NCBI RefSeq assembly: GCF_042242105.1
Contig: NC_092013.1
Coordinates: 13,385,618 to 13,449,617 of the forward strand
DNA from: Pempheris klunzingeri
Lineage: Eukaryota; Chordata; Actinopteri; Acropomatiformes; Pempheridae
DNA length: 64,000 bases
Reading direction: 5' to 3'
Shown in pieces: positions 34,901 through 47,474 of this stretch (position 1 is the stretch's first letter; each line of letters begins with the position of its first letter). Under the pieces are notes generated by a model. That model made no database searches, had not been told where the DNA came from, and was given only the letters and a program-made list of their open reading frames with translations. The position numbers and the translations under genes are program-made.

Positions 34901-37900
34901 GTGCATGAGATCTACTTGTTTTAAACACCTGTGATAAAAAAAAAAGATATATCATCTAATGTGGATCTTATCTGAGAAGAAGGAATGATTCCTGATATCT
35001 AAATAAGAACGCTTTCAAATATATGTAGCTGATTGGTTGAAAGTCATTGGCAAGTTGTTGTGACAGCGTTTATTCCACAGACAATTATTATGTGGCTGTG
35101 CCTTTGTGTGTCATGTCAAGTTGAGGACCCGCAGTAGGTGAAGCAGATGATGGGGTGAGGCTTCAAAATATAGAAATATTGTTGCTGCTTCATGGCAGGA
35201 ATATCTGTGTGAATTTATGTAACTTGCTCTCCTAATTTTGGCCTTTACTTTGACACTAAGGAAGTTGAGCTACCATTATTTCACACGATCCCTTACTTAT
35301 CTAAAAGTTGTCAATGGTTCAATTCAACAGGAGAGTGATGTTGATTTTCTTATCTAAGTCTCAGCAAGAAAGCAAAGTGTGTTTCCCAAAATGTCAAACT
35401 AGTTTTTCAGAGAGCCTGTCATGTGCAAAGTTGTGTCTCATCCTGGCTTTGGGCCCTTTAGTAGTTTGTAGGACCTGAGGGCACCAGACATGAAGTTGTT
35501 GTGTGTGAGCTCTGTGTTACACGTGTACATGCAGTTGTCATGCTGTTACAGTTTGGAATAAATTATGAGATAATGTGGTTCACTCTGTCAGACAGCACCA
35601 TCAATCACCCCATCTCCCTTTGATTCTTCAGGGGTGGCTCTCTTATTATCGCTGTCTGTTCAACAGAGAGTGTCATCAAGTTTAAAGCAAACAGACAGCA
35701 CACGGTTCAGCACAATGAAGAACATAAGGTCTTCTCAGGTTTACCATTAAGTACGGCGGAATAACAAACTGCACTTGGCTGAGCTCAGGCCACGAATCCT
35801 CATTTTCTACAGAGAGTGGGCTTGTGTTTGATCTGCAACGAATATCCTCTGCAAAAGACATGCACAGTTGATGTTATTGTCTTGAAAATAAAAGCCGCGA
35901 CTGAGGTAGGAGGTCCTTCACTTTAATTAGCAACTTATAAAGACTGCTCAGGCTCAAATATTCATTACACTGAATTACACACTTTGGAGGCCAAATGATG
36001 CAACAAGCAGTCATCTCTTTGAACTGTACTGTTATCAGTGATATCGACCCTTTTTCATATCATAGTTTTACATACACTATTTCATGTTGGAAAGAAATGA
36101 TGAATAGTGTTTGAATATTCAGGTTCATTGTTTTGTTCAGTTGTTATAGAAAAGGTGCCAAAAGCTTGATTAATGTGACTCTGCATGTCTCGGTTTTCTT
36201 TTTGGCTTATGGGTCTCTTACGGATCACAAAATGCCCATCATACTTTTTTTTTTATTATCCCTTCACATTCAGTTTCCATAATGTCTCCTTTGAGCAGCT
36301 TTAAAGCTGGGAAAATAATCCTACACGTTGTCTCATTGAGGCTACATGACGTTTGCACTGAGTGAAATATTCAAATTCAAGACTTCACGACAAGATTGCT
36401 GCACCCCTTCATTAAAAGGACATATTCTAGATGTCTTATGCATTGGCATTGAAATTCAGCAAGACATACAGTATTTGGTACCTTTGGCGACTTTTTGGTC
36501 TTGCATACAATTTGAAATAAAACTCTGCTAGTTTGAAATTTTTTTTGACTCAGAGTTTTTAATGACTAACATTGACAGCATTTAAGAGTTTACTAAAGTA
36601 GATATGAGTATATTAGTTGAACTAGTATAGAGTTCAACCTGTATGAGAAGATCAGCATAAACATTTTTATATCTGTTTAAAAAAAAATTCCAGTAATAAA
36701 TATTCTTTCTATGATTGTGTGCGTGTGTGTGTGGATGAGGGAGAGAGAGTGTAAGTTCATTATCTGTTTGTGTACAATAGACCTCCATGTAAGTGTGCCA
36801 GGTCATATTTGTCACACTGTGTACACTACTGCTTGCTCTTGGCTGTATTTTATTGTGTTGGCTTTGATAACAATACTTGGCTGTAGTCTTATCAAAGTTG
36901 CACTGGTACTCTGCAGCACTTACATGAATGTGTTAACAGCCGGGGACCATAAAATGGCACATTGTTCTCTTGCTTTTAACATATCCAGATGTCTATAAAT
37001 TGCTTTTCATGTCGGTTTCTATGTGTGTGTGTTGTATATCGTCGTCTCTGCTGCCTGTCAGTACAGTTGTCACTCCTCCTATTGTTATTTCTCGCTTCAC
37101 TGGTATTACAGTGACAAGCCGTTGTCACTGGAATGCTACCAGACAGCAAAGCAGGGGTTATTTTTACACATTTCTCCATTTAATCTGTCTATTTGTTTAC
37201 TGATTTATGATTACATCTCTAGATGGTGTTTAGAGGGTTAGTGAAAGCAATGCTGCTCTCTTCATTTGTCACCATTTATCAGCTTATCTATCCGATGGTA
37301 TCCCATAAGTCTAATCTGTTTGTGTATTCCCTCAGAGATACATTTTACCTTCTAACTGTCTTTACTGATTGATCTGTAAAGGATATTGACGATTAACCTA
37401 GCTTAACAAGAACAAACTGTATCTGGCATTATGTACACAGTGTACATTATTTGATAAGTAGGTCATAGCCAGACAGACGTATGGAGGAATAAATTATTTG
37501 CTGTTAATCTGCCAGTGTACACATATTAAGAGGGTATTACAGACGACCACCTCAGCTGTTATGAAATGGTATTTTCTCCTTATATAATCATGTGTTAACT
37601 GGGCTCAGTCTTAGTCCCGTGCTTTTTCATAAATGGACAGGAGGTCAGGTCCCAGAGAGCCGAAGGCTGCTCATCTGCAGAAACTGTCAAACATCCACAG
37701 AAAACGTACACATACAGGTACCGTGATACTGATGTAGAGTTCTCCTTTTTAGTATAGTTTTTCAAGATAGACATAGGAAGTTAACTTCTACATTTGCAAG
37801 CATTTAGCTGGCACACGCATTCAAAGCGACTTAAAGAGAGAGGTCAAGGATACTTTGACAGGACACGTGATGGACTTTTAATGGGAGGCTGGCTGTTGAT

Positions 37901-38768
37901 CTCATGGTAACAGGACAGTCTCATCAGCCGGCTGCCCTCTTGTTACAGGCTATCCCCGTAAGAGCAATGATTATAAATGAACAGAGAGTAGTTAATCATT
38001 CCCTGCTCTGAAAAAATACAAAATTATTGATGAAGGAAAACATTTACATGATTGACTGTTCAATCGTATGTCACCTTCTTGCCCAGAGACAGCTGTGTAC
38101 ATATGAACTACGTAAATAATCAAAATAACCAGTGTTTATTTGCACATTCAAAGCAATGAGAAGCAATACATTTTTGAACAAAAACCGATGTGTCTCTTGA
38201 GTAAAATAAATAAAATGTACATAAAGTCCTGCAACATAAATACACTATGACAACACTGAATTATTTTTACAAAGAATATTGCTGCTATTTTCATATCTCA
38301 TGTAAAAACAAGTAGTCTTAGCAACTCATCAGAAACATATGACTGTTGACACTCTCATCCTTGTTATAAATCCCTCATTTCTGAGATGGTATTTACCTGG
38401 AGATCTGTATACTGATTATATTTTGATGACTTATTGTTCAAGTATAATGTAATATTTGTGTTGAATACTTTTTTTTTAGAAAATAGATAGAATAGACGTT
38501 TACTTCAGTAGCCAGTAAAAATACTACAAATACAGTCACAGCAATTTAAGAAACGATGTCCATTAGCTTTTCCAGTGTCTTTAGACAAGAGGAAAAAGAT
38601 GTGACAAGTTTTATGAACAAAAACTGAGCAATTATTCCTTCATGGTGTATTTTAGCTTTTACTGTAAAATTCAGTTTACAGACATTAAGTACTATAGATC
38701 TCTTTTTATCTTGTAAACTATTATAATCCTGCAGGTTACAAATGCTGCCACACAATAGTGAGGTATAT
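31965..38768. other. Spacer between the caveolin-2-like gene and the GPR61-like gene
   Basis: It holds a GGGATATAAATACTC sequence at 32178-32191, about 215 bp upstream of the caveolin-2-like start, which is a TATA-like word of uncertain orientation. AATA units lie at about 32880-32902 and GT-rich runs near 36715-36730 and 37021-37035. The part nearest 38768 is probably the 3' untranslated region of the receptor gene. No stop-free stretch shows protein motifs or splice context. Confidence 0.5.
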
Positions 38769-40049
38769 CTAACTGAACTCTTCTGGGATCTGTCCTGGTA
38801 TCCTGAAACCAGTCTGCCCAGTTTGATCCAGAGTGCTTCTAGGACTGGATGTGGCAAAGCTGGCACGTGTCTCTATGGTGCAGCTGGTCCTCTGGAGGAA
38901 CTGCAGGAAGTTCTCGTGGCCTGAACCCTCATGGCTGGAAACGGCCAGCTCTACAGGCCGGGCTGAGTAACAGCGCCGCAGCTTCCAGAGTTCCTCCCTG
39001 ATCTGTCGGTTAAGTAGCCCATAAAAAAATGGATTAATAGCAAAGGAGGAATATGCCAGCCAGGTGACTGCTTCCTCCAGGTCATCGGGAATCCTGGGTG
39101 TCGCTTCTAGTGTCAGATGAAGGTGAAATGCAAAGTAAGGCAACCAGCAGATCAGAAACTGGCCAACAATAACCACCAGAGTAAGAGCGGCTTTGCCTCC
39201 ACCAAAAGGCCGGTCACGTATAATCCTACGTGGGATGCTGCGGGTTGTGATGATAGTAGTCTGGCTGTTTATTGAGTCAGAGCGATTTTTCATTTGACTG
39301 TTCGTCCACAGGGGCAGAGGTCCGTGCTGGCGGGCAGCCACTCTGGCCACCTTGTACACATTACAGTAGACAGCAAAAATCACAACAGCCGGCAGGCAGA
39401 AACAGGTGACACTAAAGAGCACAGAGAAGACCCGTCTGTGGTCACTGTGGCTCCAGTGCAGTGAGCAGTGTGCAGCACTGATGGAGCTCAGGCTGCCGTA
39501 GGACGGCCACCCAAACACGGTCGACAACCCCAGCACAGCAGAGGCCACCCACACTATCACTATCACAGCTGCAGTTAGCTTCAGCGTCATCTTGACCTCA
39601 TAGCGCATGGGGTGGACGATGTAGTAGTAACGCTCAACACTGATGGCTGTGATCGTGAAGATAGAAGCAGCTATGAGGAATACGTTGAGGAAGACATAGA
39701 CCTGGCACTCCAGTACAGTGAACACAACACCAGCAAAGTACGGAGAGCCAGACACAATCCCAAGGGGCATGAGCAAGATGGCACACAGCAGGTCGACTGT
39801 ACACAGGTGGCACACAAAGGCAAATTTCCTGAGATGAGGGGCCTTTATGACAACCACCAGAACAGCGGTGTTGGCTAGAAGTGCCAGTACATTCAGGGTC
39901 ACCATGAAAAATATCCCTGTCAGGTCCTTGAAGCGTGTCTGCGGGTTGGGAAGGATGCCCAGCTGTCTGCTGGGAGCTAAGGGCATCGGTGCCCAAACTG
40001 TGGTGCTGTCATTGTACTCGGGGATCACAAATGAACTGTTTTCCTCCAT
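38769..40049 (-). CDS. gpr61l: Orphan class A receptor of the GPR61/GPR62 group, intronless
   Basis: Orphan seven-helix receptor; mammalian GPR61 and GPR62 signal constitutively (family knowledge, from memory). The single frame has 426 residues from ATG 40049. Two N-glycosylation sequons (NSS at 4, NDS at 14) precede TM1 (about 45-68). TM3 ends in SVERYYYIVHPMRYEV, so the DRY position is ERY. Cys residues in VLECQVY and AHCSLHW can form the TM3-loop bridge. The third loop carries RVAARQHGPLPLW and FGGGKAAL, both GPR61-like; TM6 has CWLPYFAFH and TM7 AINPFFYGLLNRQIREEL. The tail has GHENFLQFLQ and FRIPGQIPEE, as in GPR61, but stops two residues later, where mammalian GPR61 continues. The closest wording is GPR61; the neighbours rrp9 and grm2 suggest instead the location of GPR62. 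Symbol is therefore tentative. Confidence 0.88.
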   Translation of the reverse strand: MEENSSFVIPEYNDSTTVWAPMPLAPSRQLGILPNPQTRFKDLTGIFFMVTLNVLALLANTAVLVVVIKAPHLRKFAFVCHLCTVDLLCAILLMPLGIVSGSPYFAGVVFTVLECQVYVFLNVFLIAASIFTITAISVERYYYIVHPMRYEVKMTLKLTAAVIVIVWVASAVLGLSTVFGWPSYGSLSSISAAHCSLHWSHSDHRRVFSVLFSVTCFCLPAVVIFAVYCNVYKVARVAARQHGPLPLWTNSQMKNRSDSINSQTTIITTRSIPRRIIRDRPFGGGKAALTLVVIVGQFLICWLPYFAFHLHLTLEATPRIPDDLEEAVTWLAYSSFAINPFFYGLLNRQIREELWKLRRCYSARPVELAVSSHEGSGHENFLQFLQRTSCTIETRASFATSSPRSTLDQTGQTGFRIPGQIPEEFS

Positions 40050-40499
40050 GATTCATAGTGAAGGTTTCAAAGTAAAAGTGCACATGTGTATTCCAGACTC
40101 ATTGTTCAGAAATGAGGCCGGAGGATCCTTTAAATGAGACGCTCTTCATTCCTGTGTTGGAGAAAATAAAGTCCATTAAAGCAAGATACTTGTTTTTTAT
40201 GTCAAATCATGTTGAATACAAAGTACGTGAACTCTTTCAACTTTCAATAACTAATTCTTTAGCCGCTTAAGTGAAGGGAAACAAGCTGTGAACACAACAC
40301 TAACATATTATCACCTCGTAAGTTGATAAAGAGACCAAGTGAGCAAACAGGTTCCTATTTACACATCCAGCGGATACTGAGAAACATCAGAATTTATCTG
40401 GAGTCATGCTTGTGTCCAAGTCCAAGGGTTCACTCTCTTTTAGTTCTTTTAAGCAGATAAACGCATTCAGTAATGTTGAAGGATACAAAGGGTTACTTC
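40050..40499 (-). other. Upstream region of the GPR61-like gene
   Basis: Probable leader and promoter-proximal DNA. No TATA element or splice acceptor stood out clearly. Confidence 0.4.
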
Positions 40500-40715
40500 T
40501 TTTAGTCCCCGAACTTCTAGAAAGTGGGGGTACTCATGAGACACAGATTTTAAAAGAAGGGTGAAAAATTGAGGGAGCAATTCTTCAATTTTAATGTCTT
40601 GACTTTTAGTCCCTAAATCCCTAAAATGGGCCAAGCTCCAAAAAAGTTAGTTCCTACATTCCCCATAATGTTACTCCTATCATCTTTTTGTAGACCCTCA
40701 CTGCCTGGTAAATGA
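40500..40715. repeat. Dispersed repeat, second copy
   Basis: Counterpart of 30520-30730, with TTGACTTTTAGTCCCTAAA, CATGAGACACA, CCTACATTCCCCATAATG and ACTGCCTGGTAAATG in the same order. Confidence 0.55.
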
Positions 40716-43517
40716 CTACATATTACAAACTCTGTACCTCCAGTTTGTAATGGAGGCTCTCTCAGGGCTGAGATAACCCTGATGACATCATTATGACATC
40801 ATCAGGGTTGACAAAGCTCCTCCAGACAACATTATACAACTGTTTTATTTATTCATTTCATCGAGTGTTGTTACCCGTGACAAGTAGGCCTAAACTGTTC
40901 TTTCAGTGTGTGATACTTACTATGTAATCAAAACAGGAATTTGAATTGATTACATTAATACTGAATTACATGCAGTACTAAAGGCTGATTTTATGCATTA
41001 TTATTCACTAGTGACAGATATCAAATGTGTAAATGTAAACACCCAGACACCCTCACTGCAACCTCATAACCTCCATGGGAACAAACACACACACATACCT
41101 TAAAGGTATTGGCAAGTTAATCAATATCTTCTTGCATTTGGGGAGAATATTTAAAGAGGGGTGTGCGCTCTCTCTCTCTCTTAGCGAGGGAGAGACGTGA
41201 TCAATAGGAATAATTCATGGAGGACACCCTCTCCTCCATCCATCCCCAGCCTTTTGAAATGAAAGATAATGAGTGTGCTTGTTTTAGCCCAGCTGCAGGG
41301 AACTGGCTGCATTGATTAATATGTGTTCAGTGTCACCCTGCATCGCACCATCAAAGAGGAAACATCCAACCACGTCAGATTTGACCCCCGATCCTGGAGT
41401 AATTCCTTATGAAAAATAACCAGACAGCACTGACTAAATATATACCATGTTTTTACTGTACATTTGGGATCAAAATGCCAGCGGTGACATGCAATAATCT
41501 TCTTTACGTTTCACAGCCTTTCTTCTCTTTCTTTAATGTGCCTCCCCATGCACACATCTGCCATCTTGTGCTGATAATCATAATCAGGTTTCAAAAGTGG
41601 AGGATGCTGTGCCCTAAATACATGTGCTTGCTCTCTGCCAGTGATCCACTGATGCTCTCCCCTGCTGTAATCTTCTCTGGTGGCCAGCTATTGGCATGCC
41701 ACGTTTGCAGTGAGATTTATCCCCAGGAAAGGACTGGTACATGTACATTCTCATGCACATTATGTAAGGATGTCCTCGTTTTTCATCACGTTCCACTTGC
41801 AGTGCGGCATATGCTACATCCTTTAAGTCCACGTTTTACTCCTGAACAAGATGATCAGTCATTGCCAGTTTATTTCGTTCTCTAAAACCTTTTGTAAGTA
41901 TTCAACAGCTAAACGTGTTGTGGGAAATCTCTCTGCTGCTGTGGTTCTTCTCTGTTAATACTTTTGTAGCAGGAAGAAATCGTCATTTACTTATCATTTT
42001 TTTCCTACATTATAATGAGGATGAGGGAATTAAGCAGCTCCTCTAATCTCCATAAAGCTGTGTTACAGAGCATTTTACTCTTTACAGGGAAACCCTGTAA
42101 TCCCACTCTTTGTGAGGACCTTCTCAATTATGTTAATAACCAATTCAGTTAATATATTCCACATGGTTACCATTCATTTTATATCAAAAGAAATAGTCAT
42201 ATTTAGCATTAAATATCTTACAAATTTCAGAGACAAAATGGGGTGTTGTACTGAAAAAATAAACAGAATTTATGGAGTTTAGTTAAACATAGGATATTGA
42301 AAATGACAATGTGAATTGCATTACTTTAGATTATAATTAGCCTCGGTTACACTGAGGGATAAAAGTCATATTGATAAATTGCAGTACATTTTCATTATTG
42401 AATATAGTAACACCTAAGACATCAAAGTGAAATGGCAGTTAGCAGTAGGCCCCATCCTAACCTAATGGACTTTAGTCATTTATTTATTCATTATAATTTG
42501 TTATCATAGATTCCTTTGTGGTCCAACTTTCTCCAGATTGCAATTTGCCAAGACCATACAGAGGTCTGTAATGCATGATGAAAGCCATCAGTAACTTTTA
42601 TGTGTCCTTTTCACAATATCTGTGTTGTGTGTGTCTTTCACACATAAACCTTTTATGGTGTTTTATGCAGAACTACTTAACATGTTCTTAGACTCAACTC
42701 CCTCTGTCTCTCTGATCGTGTATACCAAAGTATGACTTGTAACTCTGACTATTTGTTGTCTTAAGCATCCTGTCATCCAACATCCTCAAACACATGTACC
42801 TCAGTACTGAGCTCGAACCATTTAGCTGGTAATTCTCAGGCCTTCTGTTTATTTCAATGATGATTAATACCTTGATACCTTGATAAGGAAAAACATTTAA
42901 TCATTAAATGCACCAAATATATTGCCAGCATTTATAATCCTTAATCTCTACTTCACTGATCATCAAAGCAAGGTTAATCTAACTTTCATAACTACTAAAA
43001 CAAAAATGTACCAAGAAAATCTTACATTTTGAAAATTGTCTGAAGCTCCTCCAAAGAATTTTCTCTGCGTCTTGTAAAGTTGAGTACTTCCGAATCATGG
43101 CGGTGACTCCTTTGAAAGCATCAAACTCAGTGCTCAGGTGTTGTTTTCAGGTATATAAGAGTGATGGTCCAGTTTACAGAGATCTATCAAGAACAAAACA
43201 AAAACTTGCAATAAACCGTGAAAACAGTAGATTTCCCAAAGAAGCAGATATACAGGTCTTGGAAAAGCACCCCAGGGAGAGCTGATACAAACAGAGGGAG
43301 AGGTGATGTGTTGTGCGTCCACTGAGGCAGCACAGCTGGCTTGGGTGAAAGGGAGGAGGAGGAGCCAGCAATTGGTGATTGTTCAAATCACATCTTTTAA
43401 GAGAGGATGACTCTATCAAACAGCCACCCACTAACATTAACCATGTCCCACACACACGCTCTTTCATCAGTCAGTATGCGGCCGTGACTGTCACACGCTG
43501 TCCACTGTGCTTCTGTC

Positions 43518-43519
<2 letters not shown>
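40716..43519. other. Spacer, no supported gene
   Basis: The longest unassigned frame of the window lies at 41409-41885 (plus, 158 codons from an ATG). It is rich in Cys, Leu, Phe and His without a domain pattern or signal peptide. A frame at 43097-43285 begins in a fair start context but has no recognisable product. A CT-rich run lies at 41168-41183. Confidence 0.5.

Positions 43520-43549
<30 letters not shown>
43520..43549. repeat. (AC)n microsatellite
   Basis: Fifteen AC units. Confidence 0.95.
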
Positions 43550-43550
<1 letters not shown>

Positions 43551-44483
43551 TCTCTATTCTCCTCTCAGGAGCTTCAGAGAGAATAAAACAGACCCTGAAG
43601 TACTGGTTTGATTTTTTTTTTTTTTAATCAGTCCATTCAGAAATGTACACATAGTATTTCATCCTTTAGATGGAGTATTTCTTTATTCCGGAAACAGAAA
43701 CCTTAATTTCTCAGTTGTTGCACTGTTTTTAAAGAGTTCATACTTGCAGACAGAGTAGCATGAAACGGGGCTCAGCACTGACATCTGTTGGTTTCTGTGG
43801 AAACAAAACTGTATTCCTGTGAGATCACACTGTATTTACTGTGGTGATGTAAGGAAGGGTTTGAGTTACGATAATGGGGGGACATCGGTCCCAAAACTTC
43901 ATTGGCTCTTATGTAGTTAAGCACAAGAAACAGAGAGGTGATGAAGGGGATGTTGTAGAAGCAGGAAGACTAATCATCACTTACAGCATATTTCGCAACT
44001 GTAAAATAACTATTATAGAAACACTGTGTCACTTGGTGTAATGCACACTTTGTTATGAGCAACAAGGATACGAATGACCTGCCACTTACTTTAAACATTC
44101 CCGACTCTCAAACACATGAAGGCCTCCTGACTGAAAAACCAGTATAAACAAAGGCCAACTTCAAAGGCCGACTTCGAATTCAATAAGAACACTCGTTTGT
44201 TTTTACCACTGATGATTACACATGCAACATTTTCTGGTGCTGCTCAGCGTCTTAGTTTGGTCACCAGGTTAAACATTACGTTTTTTTGAACGCACACTAG
44301 ACAACGACAGCTGTCACAGTAGAAAAGGAAGAGTTCTAAAAAGTGTTTAAAAAAAATTACTAAGTTCAAGCACTAGATTTCAATACTGAACAAACAAAAC
44401 GTAGATTAAAAAAGGCAATCTGTCACACATTTCTATCAGACGTGAAATACTGGTGACCAACAGATGAAGGCAGATTTAAAAGG
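43550..44483 (-). other. Probable 3' untranslated region of the BEN-domain gene
   Basis: Non-coding DNA downstream of the stop at 44484. A minus-strand AATAAA signal (TTTATT on the plus strand) lies at 43682-43687 and would give an untranslated region of about 800 nt. A T run at 43611-43625 follows it. Confidence 0.4.
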
Positions 44484-46733
44484 CTATAGCTGAGAATCAT
44501 TTGTCATTTCTGCTTCATTTTCAGGCAGGAGTGAAGCATCTTGGGAAAAGCTTTGATCAAGGATGCCTTTGTTTTCAGTTTTAATCAAACCCAGTCTCTT
44601 CTTTAATAGTTTGTCCTCGTTGTTCAACTTTGTGCGGATTGCAGTTTTTATTTGGCTGCTATCCACGCCAAACTTGAGTGCCACATGATCTGGAAGAAGA
44701 AACATGAAAAAAAAAAATCTCCATTTTGCATTCTTCACTAATGAGAATCCACAAAAGAAGGTCTGTGTGCTTAAAATTCAATAATACAAAATGCTCTTTC
44801 ACGTACCGATTATACCCCTTAAGATCTCAGGTGGGAGTTGAGGTTTGTGGCATTCCTCTCCAGTGAAGGCGTTCCTCCGGCCCTGCAGGGAGTGTGTGGC
44901 CAACGTTTCTCTGTCAAAAAGTATCATCAGCAGTGCTGACGTGTACTTCTTGTAGTCCGCGATCTCTGCGATGCGCTCGTAAAGATTTTTTGGTACTTGA
45001 AGATTCTCAGAGAGGTACAAGAAGTTGTGATCGTCCTGAGGGCAAAACAGGAGCACTGACATGATCTTCGCTGTCCAATCATACCAAAATGCAACTGAGC
45101 TGAACAATCTTTCCAAAACTGTGCCATTATAAAAAGACATGCAGTATATGAGCTCTGACCTCTGGGATATTATGAACCGCTCTCATGTCCGCCTCAGGCT
45201 CATTCAGGAAGGAGATACTTTCATCTTGAGAGTTCTGTGGCACCGCTGTATCGCCTCCTTGGAGAACGTGATCCAGAGTGACTCGTAGTTCATGTGCGGT
45301 GTGCCTCATCTGCATCATGAGAGTGTTCATCTCTGTAAAAAGTGTCAAATCACTTTAGAAACCCGAAGCGGAGCTCGTTTATTTACCGAATAATTCAAAT
45401 TATTTGATAATTAGATGATGATTAGACATTTACAGCAGGGCCTTAGCCAGGACTTTATCCGAACCCCTCCCACCTAAAACCCTTTTAGCAAACCAAGAAC
45501 CAAATGAAAATCACAAAAACATTTTACACTTCATTTATCTCCCTACATTGTGGTCTAAATGTTATATCAAAGCCTTTTTTAGACTTATTTACACATCTGT
45601 AAATGCAATTTTCTAATAATTTCCTACAAAATGTCTTGAAAAAAATTATATGCACAACTGAATCTAAAGGAAAATAGGTAAGTCCTTGGAGAAAAAACTC
45701 AATTTAAAACACAGATAAATATTATTTCATTTGTTTATGAATTACTGGACACTTGATTCTCAAAAATATTTTATCTGTAGGATGTTAATTTTTTAAATGA
45801 TCAGCTGACATGCTGTGCACTAACTAAAAGACTCTCTAAGTTACATCAGCGATTAATTATAACTGAATAACTGGACGTGGATCACTTAAATAAACAATTG
45901 TTTTTCCTTTATTTAGTACCATTTTTTTTGGGAAACCTCTTGTAAATTATTCAGAAATTATGGACATGCTGTCTAAGTTGTTTTGGTCTAAAAAAAAAAA
46001 AACAAATGTATCAGAATCAACATTGACAAGCCCAACATCTGCAATGTGTGTATAATCATAGATTGTAAAATTGGGTAATAAACCCCCCCCCAAGTTTACA
46101 TAAATAAGACCAATGGCATAACCTGTTCTGACTGTGGTTACAGTGAGTCACATACAGCAATTAGACTGTGTGATTTTAACTTTTTTTTTTTTTTTTTAGC
46201 ATATTAATTAATAAATTAGTCATCTTTTTCCACCTACCTTTCAGCTCCCTCAGCTCCCTCTCCGCCAGGATTCGACATCTGCGTTCATATTTGAGTTGTG
46301 CCTGCAGTTGCTCTATCTTCATGAGCAGAGTGATGGTGTCTGTTCTGATGCCTGGACTTGTAATATTTTCTTCATCAAATTCAGCATTTTCTTGCTGCCA
46401 AAATGAGAAGTAAGTGCATGAGCAATTTTCATATCTAGTGAGGTAAAAAAAAAAAAAAAAAAACTACAACAATAAAACAGATGTTTTTTTCCTGCACAGT
46501 TCAGCTGCATAAGCCCTCACCTCATTGTTGGGAAAGGGTGAGTAGCTGGACTCCTCAGACTTGTACTTGTCCTCCATTGGATCACAGCCAAACTCTTGTG
46601 CCTCAGTGCCGATTTTAATCATCTTGACTGGTGTTTGTGTTGGAGTCTCTCCTGCGCCTCTCTTAGGTGGCATGGGGCTACACTTAAATCTGGGGAGAGT
46701 GCGAGAAAGCTGCTCAGTTGACACACCAGACAT
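44484..46733 (-). CDS. BEN-domain protein with coiled coil, five exons
   Basis: Likely nuclear chromatin or DNA-binding protein; BEN domains bind DNA or mediate corepressor contacts (family knowledge). Exons 46521-46733, 46238-46394, 45160-45332, 44807-45035 and 44484-44689 join in phase (978 nt, 325 residues) with GT-AG borders. Residues 1-71 are basic-to-acidic and low in structure (PPKRGAGETPTQTPVKMIK). Exons 2-3 encode a coiled coil at about 95-140 (LLMKIEQLQAQLKYERR, ERELRELKEMNTLMMQM). The BEN domain spans about 195-290: VPKNLYERIAEI, LLMILFDRETLATHSLQGRR, KPQLPPEILRGII, IKTAIRTKLNNEDKL. ATHSL and KLNN recall BEND6. The layout of coiled coil plus one C-terminal BEN domain resembles single-BEN proteins, but I cannot name this member. 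It shares an 888-bp head-to-head interval with rrp9. Confidence 0.85.
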
Positions 46734-46859
46734 TGCTTTTCTACACAGGATGGAGTGAAACTTTAAGTCAAACTTTTCAGTCGGTCGACCGTGTTGGTCT
46801 TTTCATTTCAAACTCATTCATGCGAGACAATAATGGAAAGTTACTTCACATCGCACCTC

Positions 46860-46935
46860 TCCACCCCTCCCTCCCTACCTACCTACCTCCCTACCTCCCT
46901 TCCTCCCTACCTCTCTCTCTCTCTCTCCCTGCCTC
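46860..46935. repeat. CCT/ACCT pyrimidine-rich low-complexity run
   Basis: CCTCCCTACCTACC-type units pass into a (CT)n stretch, upstream of the BEN-domain start. A repeated pyrimidine tract of this type could precede a splice acceptor or be promoter-associated; nothing decides this. Confidence 0.8.
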
Positions 46936-47210
46936 CGGACCCCTCCTACTAGCCTCCAGCTGGACCCACTGACAGATATCAAACTGTCTGCCAATTCATC
47001 ACTAAAATCATGTGGTGTGTGATGGTTCAGAGGAGGCTCACCTGGGCGTTCAGCTCGACTTCAGGGATGTACTGTAGGCACACTCACTGAGGACAGAGAC
47101 AGCGCAGTAAATGGAAATACTGCGTAGTAGAGGAAGTAGTAGTACTACTGCAGTAGTGCAGTACATAGATCCTGATACAATTACGGCTGATTTTTAACAG
47201 CCGCGCATAA

Positions 47211-47474
47211 CATTTCCGGTTAAATATGTGCGAAATACTGCTCCTATATTTATCTCTCACGGTGTGTGGTCCACGTGTGTATAAGATTACTGTGTTGTGA
47301 AATTTATATTTTTACAGTTATGCGCGGAACAAAGCTGCGAAAACTTATTCCCCGAGGGAAGTATTTTGCCCCAGTACAGTTTCCTGCTCATCTAAATCCT
47401 CACTTTGGCCAATGGGAAATCAGAATTTTCACAAAAGGCGGGACATTGAGGAGAAACTGTGACTATCAGCCAAT
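47211..47474. promoter_or_regulatory. Shared (bidirectional) promoter of the BEN-domain gene and rrp9
   Basis: Between the two divergent starts (46733 and 47621) lie CATTTCCGGT at 47211-47220, an ETS-type site read as ACCGGAAATG on the minus strand, and CCAAT boxes at 47409-47413 (GGCCAATGGG) and 47470-47474 (GCCAATCAGCG). GGCGGGA at 47437-47443 is a GC/E2F-like word. No TATA box stands out. Paired CCAAT boxes 61 bp apart and an ETS site are typical of TATA-less housekeeping bidirectional promoters. Confidence 0.6.

Noticed and set aside
41409-41885. 158-codon open frame between the GPR61-like and BEN-domain genes
   Set aside because: It begins with ATG but shows no domain, signal peptide, coiled coil or splice context; composition looks like random translation of AT-rich DNA.
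43097-43285. Possible gene start ATGGCGGTGACTCC with a following CAG/GTGTTG
   Set aside because: The donor is weak, the product is not recognisable and no in-phase downstream exon was found.
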